Assembly: GCA_036274115.1 (NCBI GenBank)
Contig: DASUGI010000232.1
Span: forward strand, 1 to 9,275
Source: JADLHS01 sp036274115
GTDB lineage: Bacteria > Verrucomicrobiota > Verrucomicrobiia > Limisphaerales > JADLHS01
DNA length: 9,275 bases
Direction of reading: 5' to 3'
The notes beneath the pieces were generated by a model, which worked only from the letters and a program-made list of their open reading frames with translations, searched no databases and was not told the origin of the DNA. A program made the translations under genes and the position numbers. Position 1 is the stretch's first letter. Every line of letters starts with the position of its first letter. Of the stretch, positions 5,270 through 9,275 are shown in pieces.

Positions 5270-6989
5270 CGTTCCACTCTCGCCACCCATTCAAGTGATT
5301 AGCAGGCTTAGTCTCGTTTTTCTCATTTTGTTCGTCGCGCAATTTACAAACAGCGCAACAGCGCAAACCAATCTTCCGCCCACGCGCGAAGAAATCCTGC
5401 GGGGCGCGCTCACGCCGTTGCGCACCTGCTACGATGTCACGTCCTATTATCTCGATGTACGGGTTGATCCCACGACGCAAACCATCAAAGGCTCGAACAA
5501 AATCTCATTCAAGACCGTTGCCGATTTTGAAAAGATGCAGGTTGATCTCGCTACCAACATGGCGATTGAAAAGATCATTTTCGATGATCGCACGCCCGCG
5601 ACTTTCACGCGCGAGCTGAGCGCGGTTTTCATTCAATTGCCGGAGAAGGTAAAAAAACGCAGCGATCATTCAGTGACCATTCATTATTCCGGCAAACCGC
5701 AGGTGGCACGTCGTCCGCCGTGGGATGGTGGAGTCAGTTGGGAGCGCGACACGAATGGTAATCCGTGGGTGGTGGTGACCAGTTCGGAAACGGGCGCGAG
5801 CCTCTGGTGGCCGCTCAAAGATCATCCCGCTGACGAGCCGGACAACATGACCATCGCCATCACGGCACCCGCTGGTTTGGATGAAGTTTCCAATGGCCGG
5901 CTGAAATCAAAAACCGTTTTGCCCGATGGTTGGGTGCGTTGGGAGTGGTTCGTCAGCTATCCGATCAACAGCTATTGCGTCACGTTCAACATCGCAAAGT
6001 ACGCACACTTCGACGACGAGTATGTCAGCGCCGACGGGCAAGTGCTCACGCTCGATTATTACGTGCTGCCGGAAAATCTGGAAAAGGCGAAGGTGCAATT
6101 CAAACAGGTCAAAACGATGCTGGCCATTTTTGAAAAATATTTCGGCAAATATCCTTTCTATCGCGATGGCTACAAACTCATCGAATCTCCGCACACCGGC
6201 ATGGAACATCAAAGCGCCATTGCCTACGGGAATCGTTACATGACTGGTTATCGCGGACGGTCTTCGTCGGACGTCGGGCGCACGTTCGACTTCATCATCA
6301 TCCACGAATCCGCCCACGAATGGTGGGGCAACAGCGTCACAATGAAAGACATGGCCGACATGTGGATTCACGAAAGCTTCGGCGCGTATGCGGAGTCCTT
6401 GTTCGTGGAAGAACTGTATGGACGCGCCGAAGCATTGAAATATATCAACGGCAAAAAGCGAAACGTGCGCAACGCCCGACCCATCATCAGCGAGTATGGT
6501 CTCAATCGGATGAGCGACGGCGACATGTATGACAAGGGGCAGCTCGTTTTGAACACGCTGCGCAGCGTTGTGGATGACGACAGATTGTGGTTCGCGATGT
6601 TGCGGGGGATTCAGCAGACGTTCCAATATCGGAATGTCTCGGCGGACGAATTGATTGCCTACGTGAACAGGAAATCGGGAAAAAATTTCTCTTACTTCTT
6701 CGACCAATACTACCGTCGGGCGAACATTCCAACGCTCGTTGTGCGTTTGGAGGCGGAGGATGGGTTCGTGAGCGCGCGGTATCGTTGGGAAAACGCGGTG
6801 ACGAATTTTCGGATGCCGGTAAAAATAACGACCGCGCCCGGCAAGTATGAATTCATCACGCCGACCACCGAATGGAAGACCAAAAAGCTGCGCGGTCTCA
6901 CCCCGGAAGATTTCAAGGTGGCCGAAGATCTGTTCTATTTGAAGCTGGACTTAGGCCGGTCGGAGGAGGAGTTGAAAGCGAGGAAGTGA
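5259..6989 (+). CDS. Exported M1 family zinc metallopeptidase (aminopeptidase N-like)
   Basis: This predicted zinc aminopeptidase removes N-terminal residues from peptides in the periplasm or outside. From GTG 5259 it has 576 residues. The signal peptide core SLVFLILFVAQF ends near SATAQ (about 36). The zinc site is HESAH (349-353) with Glu372 18 residues later, the exact HEXXH-x18-E spacing of M1; Glu350 is the catalytic base. The exopeptidase motif usually written GAMEN appears as GMEHQ (314-318), and the transition-state tyrosine is Tyr424 in YDKG. The protein ends in a beta-rich domain and lacks the long helical domain IV of aminopeptidase N, so it is a short M1. Start: the same frame has ATG 5028 (MKTN), but that adds 77 mostly repeat-encoded residues before the signal peptide and has no Shine-Dalgarno; GTG 5295 is a third option. 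No terminator is visible after the gene, and the gene to its right is convergent. Confidence 0.92.
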   Translation: MRASVPLSPPIQVISRLSLVFLILFVAQFTNSATAQTNLPPTREEILRGALTPLRTCYDVTSYYLDVRVDPTTQTIKGSNKISFKTVADFEKMQVDLATNMAIEKIIFDDRTPATFTRELSAVFIQLPEKVKKRSDHSVTIHYSGKPQVARRPPWDGGVSWERDTNGNPWVVVTSSETGASLWWPLKDHPADEPDNMTIAITAPAGLDEVSNGRLKSKTVLPDGWVRWEWFVSYPINSYCVTFNIAKYAHFDDEYVSADGQVLTLDYYVLPENLEKAKVQFKQVKTMLAIFEKYFGKYPFYRDGYKLIESPHTGMEHQSAIAYGNRYMTGYRGRSSSDVGRTFDFIIIHESAHEWWGNSVTMKDMADMWIHESFGAYAESLFVEELYGRAEALKYINGKKRNVRNARPIISEYGLNRMSDGDMYDKGQLVLNTLRSVVDDDRLWFAMLRGIQQTFQYRNVSADELIAYVNRKSGKNFSYFFDQYYRRANIPTLVVRLEAEDGFVSARYRWENAVTNFRMPVKITTAPGKYEFITPTTEWKTKKLRGLTPEDFKVAEDLFYLKLDLGRSEEELKARK

Positions 6990-7111
6990 TGCGAGGCATG
7001 AAAAGAGAATGTGGTAACCCCTTCCTCGAACCGGCAGGACAATTGCGTTTTGCATGTGCAACACAAAGTTGGGCTGACGGTATGGGAACACGAGGCGGGC
7101 AAATGGTTTGT

Positions 7112-7921
7112 TTACCGCGCGCTCTGCTGACGTTCCTTGTCGGCTCGATCAGCGGCTTTGGCGGCCCGCTGATACGACAGGCGCACCGCTTCGACGACCG
7201 CGAGGTGCCGGGCCGTTCCTGGTTGCAGCCGGCGCAGAACATCTGCGATGGTTTTTTCGAGGCTATGGCATTCCGCGTCCGGTGCGAATGGCAACAAATA
7301 GGCGATGCTAACCGGATGTTTCGCCTGACGGATCGCTTCGCGAACTTCGTCGCGCTTGCCGAACAGGCCGGTGGCTTCTGCCGTTTCGAACCCGCGCCGG
7401 GATCGCAACTGCGAAAGCGCGGTCACCGAGCCAGTCGGGTTCGCCAGATTGCGCGCGTCCAGAATTTCTTCGAGCAACCGCACGTCCGACCAATCGTCGT
7501 CCCGCTCGGTTTCCTTGCTGCGAATCAAATCCGGCAGCGAAAGGAAAACAAGGCGCCGGCTACTTTCCAGAGATTCCTCGCGCCGTTGGTAGAGTTCCGC
7601 AAACGGAGCGAGCAAGTGGTTGCGAATCCAGAATTCCAGCCACTCCTCCCGGCCATTCGGCAATACGCCGATTTGATAGCGGCGAAAATCTTCGGGCCGC
7701 CAACTGACACCTTCTTTGAATTCGCTGCGGGAAAGGAGCCGGGTGCGTCGCAATCTCTCCTCAAGGCCGCGAATCGAGTCGCCGGAAACATGAAAGTCGA
7801 AGTCCGAGGTGTTGCGATCCACGCCGTAGTGTCGGACGGCGTGACCGCCCATGATCAGGAACTGCAGGCCCGCCTCGTTCAGCGCGTCGGTGACTTCAAG
7901 GAGGCGGGTCGTGGGATTCAC
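7112..7921 (-). CDS. Nucleotidyltransferase-fold protein
   Basis: This 269-residue protein carries the polymerase-beta-type nucleotidyltransferase signature MGGHAVRHYGVDRNTSDFDF, with Gly25-Gly26 and the metal-binding pair Asp40 and Asp42. A later segment, LPDLIRSKETERDDDWSDV, resembles the helical region that follows this fold in AbiEii/DUF6036-like and MNT-like proteins. Such proteins transfer NMP to RNA or protein, and many act as toxins or antitoxins; which applies here is unknown. Start: GTG 7921 overlaps the upstream stop as GTGA and has GGGAGGA (7937-7931) 9 nt before it; GTG 7939 would lie upstream of that site. There is no signal peptide. It runs convergently toward the M1 gene, 122 nt away, with nothing recognisable between. 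The fold is well supported and the biological role is not. Confidence 0.85.
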   Translation of the reverse strand: MNPTTRLLEVTDALNEAGLQFLIMGGHAVRHYGVDRNTSDFDFHVSGDSIRGLEERLRRTRLLSRSEFKEGVSWRPEDFRRYQIGVLPNGREEWLEFWIRNHLLAPFAELYQRREESLESSRRLVFLSLPDLIRSKETERDDDWSDVRLLEEILDARNLANPTGSVTALSQLRSRRGFETAEATGLFGKRDEVREAIRQAKHPVSIAYLLPFAPDAECHSLEKTIADVLRRLQPGTARHLAVVEAVRLSYQRAAKAADRADKERQQSAR

Positions 7922-8145
7922 CGGAGCGAATCCTCCCACCCCCGGCTGCCGTGGGAGAACAGCATCGCAATCAGCGGATGGCGGCGGAACTCGTCCTCGG
8001 ACAGCGGGCTGGCGACCAGGCGAAACACGTCGTCCAGGTGGCGCTCCAGATACACTAATTCGGCTTCGGACGGCGTGGTGGCCTCACCGGCGAGCAGGAT
8101 TTGCGCAACCGGGTCATCGAGAATATTTGCCTGCACTGGTGCCAT
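7918..8145 (-). CDS. Small conserved protein, partner of the nucleotidyltransferase
   Basis: This 75-residue protein runs from ATG 8145 (MAPVQANILDDP) and ends in HPLIAMLFSHGSRGWEDSL. It is acidic and probably helical, with no signal peptide, membrane segment or known DNA-binding motif that I can see. Its stop overlaps the nucleotidyltransferase start by 4 nt, so the two are almost certainly co-translated in the order small protein then enzyme, a common layout of toxin-antitoxin pairs. It does not look like a HEPN partner: there is no R-x4-6-H motif of the usual type in a long helical domain, and it is too short. Function is unknown. A longer start at 8220 exists but would add basic residues across the probable promoter. 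Confidence 0.7.
   Translation of the reverse strand: MAPVQANILDDPVAQILLAGEATTPSEAELVYLERHLDDVFRLVASPLSEDEFRRHPLIAMLFSHGSRGWEDSLR
7931..7937 (-). promoter_or_regulatory. Ribosome-binding site choosing the GTG 7921 start
   Basis: On the minus strand GGGAGGA lies 9 nt before GTG 7921, inside the end of the small upstream gene. It supports 7921 over 7939 as the start of the nucleotidyltransferase and fits translational coupling through the GTGA overlap. Confidence 0.55.
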
Positions 8146-8152
8146 CGCCAAA

Positions 8153-8180
8153 AGTATAATTCGCCGGGGTGTTGAAGCAA
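8153..8180 (-). promoter_or_regulatory. Possible sigma-70-like promoter of the two-gene unit
   Basis: On the minus strand TTGCTT (8180-8175) and TATACT (8158-8153) are 16 nt apart. The -10 box ends 7 nt before ATG 8145, so transcription would begin at or very near the start codon, giving a leaderless message; no Shine-Dalgarno is present, which agrees. The match could be chance. Confidence 0.3.
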
Positions 8181-8250
8181 GTTTGCGACCGACGCCGGAA
8201 ATTTCCCGACCTTGAACCATGCTCCACTGGAATTAAAGCCAGTTTTCACA

Positions 8251-9275
8251 ATGAAGACGACATCCCGACATCCAGCTATCACCGCGATCATCCTGGCTGC
8301 CTTGATCGGCCCAATGGCCTGCGAAGGGGAGGTTTCCACCAATCTTCAGGCTTGGATGAAGCGCATCAGTTCGGGCGAGTTTGGGGCTGGGCGTGGTGGA
8401 GGTGGTGGTCGTGGCAGCGCACGTGGAGGGACTGGTGAATGGGTTGATGGTGGACGCGCTTACACGCGAATCGAACGCGGTGCTTTAGTTCGTTACGACA
8501 CCGCGAGTGGTGACCGTGAAGTGCTCATGTCGGAGGAGCAGTTGACACCGCCGGGCCTGGAGCGAGCACTGCGGCCGGGCGAAGCCAGCGCAGATGGCAA
8601 GCGAATCCTGTTTGCGACGAACCCGCGCACCGTCATGATTCGCAAGACGGCCAACGATTATTGGGTGCTCAGCAAGAGCGACCGTTCGTGGCACAAGCTC
8701 GGCAAGGGCGGCGGAGATTTGTTGTATGCCAAGCTTTCGCCTGACGGCACGCGGGCCGCGTATGTTCGCGACAATAATCTCTTCGTCGAAAGCATCCCCA
8801 GCGGCAAGGTCAGACAACTCACGAAGGATGGTTCATTCACCATCATCAACGGCACGTCCGACTGGGTGTACGAAGAGGAGTTTTCCTTGCGCGATGCTTT
8901 CGAGTGGAGTCCGGACGGGCAACGCATCGCGTATTTGCAGTTTGACCAGAGCAATGTTCCGGAGTTTGCACTGATCAATTACACGGACGGCCTTTATCCG
9001 GTCATCACGAAGTATCGCTATCCCAAGCCCGGGCAAACGAACTCCGCCGTGCGCGCCGGGATCGTGAGTGCTTCGGGCGGGCGCACGCGTTGGATCGACG
9101 TGCCGGGTGATCCCCGCAACATTTACATTCCGCGCATTGATTGGGCTGATGCGAACACCGTCATTCTTCAGCAGATGGATCGGCTTCAGCAGACTAACAA
9201 TCTCTGGCTGGCTGATGCGAAAACGGGCCGAGCGCGCCTGATGTTTCAGGATCGCGACGATGCCTGGATAGATCT
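8251..9275 (+). CDS. Dipeptidyl peptidase IV-like S9B protein, N-terminal part (cut by window end)
   Basis: This is the first 341 residues of a protein that should cleave dipeptides (typically Xaa-Pro) from peptides in the periplasm or outside. ATG 8251 begins MKTTSRHP, then a hydrophobic stretch AITAIILAALIGPMA forms the signal peptide. Cys24 after PMA could suggest a lipoprotein, but the lipobox is poor. Residues 49-65 are Gly/Arg-rich (GAGRGGGGGRGSARGG). The rest is the DPP-IV N-terminal beta-propeller, with propeller-blade motifs such as LSPDGTRAAYVRDNNLFV and WSPDGQRIAYLQFD. The key element DWVYEEEF places Glu208-210 at the double-Glu motif that binds the substrate amino terminus in DPP4. 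The Ser-Asp-His catalytic domain must lie to the right of the window. No stop occurs up to the edge. The gene is divergent from the nucleotidyltransferase unit with 105 nt between starts. No Shine-Dalgarno is evident. Confidence 0.9.
   Translation, partial: MKTTSRHPAITAIILAALIGPMACEGEVSTNLQAWMKRISSGEFGAGRGGGGGRGSARGGTGEWVDGGRAYTRIERGALVRYDTASGDREVLMSEEQLTPPGLERALRPGEASADGKRILFATNPRTVMIRKTANDYWVLSKSDRSWHKLGKGGGDLLYAKLSPDGTRAAYVRDNNLFVESIPSGKVRQLTKDGSFTIINGTSDWVYEEEFSLRDAFEWSPDGQRIAYLQFDQSNVPEFALINYTDGLYPVITKYRYPKPGQTNSAVRAGIVSASGGRTRWIDVPGDPRNIYIPRIDWADANTVILQQMDRLQQTNNLWLADAKTGRARLMFQDRDDAWID

Noticed and set aside
4988..5302. Short frames on both strands over the REP pair, with peptides such as LTPALSPGERE
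   Set aside because: These are translated repeat sequence, a familiar source of spurious ORFs in genomes carrying this repeat type.
6990..7111. A terminator between the convergent M1 and nucleotidyltransferase genes
   Set aside because: Only a 5-bp TTGCA/TGCAA hairpin was found and no T-tract, so nothing can be supported.
6872..8215. Long plus-strand open frame (447 codons) across the nucleotidyltransferase unit
   Set aside because: Its sequence is low in recognisable motifs and is the antisense of two well-supported minus-strand genes; its start also overlaps the end of the M1 gene.
8212..8239. A promoter for the DPP-IV-like gene (TTGAAC followed by TTAAAG or TAAAGC)
   Set aside because: The -10 match is weak and the spacing is short (15-16 nt); a chance match is likely.

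Overview
The window looks like chromosomal DNA from a free-living, GC-rich Gram-negative bacterium, most plausibly a soil or freshwater member of the Verrucomicrobiota (Pedosphaera/Limisphaerales type). This is inferred from several exported hydrolases side by side, non-ATG starts, and short GC-rich palindromic repeats of the CCCTCACCC...CCTCTCCCC...GGGGAGAGGG kind around genes. No rRNA, marker gene or other decisive phylogenetic signal is present.

Layout, left to right. (1) 1-163: a perfect 26-bp inverted repeat (71-bp element, copy 1) followed by a REP-like unit. (2) 164-2575 (+): family GH31 alpha-glycosidase with signal peptide; its catalytic barrel carries a second, inverted copy of the 71-bp element in frame. 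(3) 2611-2777: a head-to-head pair of REP units; the second lies inside the signal-peptide region of the next gene. (4) 2671-4479 (+): exported GH39-like beta-xylosidase. (5) 4476-4994 (+): conserved protein of unknown function whose start overlaps the GH39 stop by 4 nt. (6) 5111-5269: a second REP pair in the opposite arrangement, just before (7) 5259-6989 (+): exported M1 zinc metallopeptidase. (8) 7112-8145 (-): a two-gene unit, a 75-aa protein overlapping by 4 nt a nucleotidyltransferase-fold protein. (9) 8251-9275 (+): start of an exported S9B dipeptidyl-peptidase IV-like protein, cut by the window end before its catalytic domain.

The plus-strand enzymes fit extracytoplasmic breakdown of plant-type polysaccharide or glycoprotein: GH31 and GH39 release terminal sugars, M1 and DPP-IV-like enzymes trim peptides. 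No transporter or regulator in the window ties them to one substrate. The minus-strand pair resembles a nucleotidyltransferase toxin-antitoxin or defence-type module by layout only.

The most unusual aspect is the repeats. Two families of palindromic elements have settled at or inside the 5' coding ends of three exported-enzyme genes and once within a catalytic domain, apparently translated, and in two cases the repeat arm seems to supply the ribosome-binding site.
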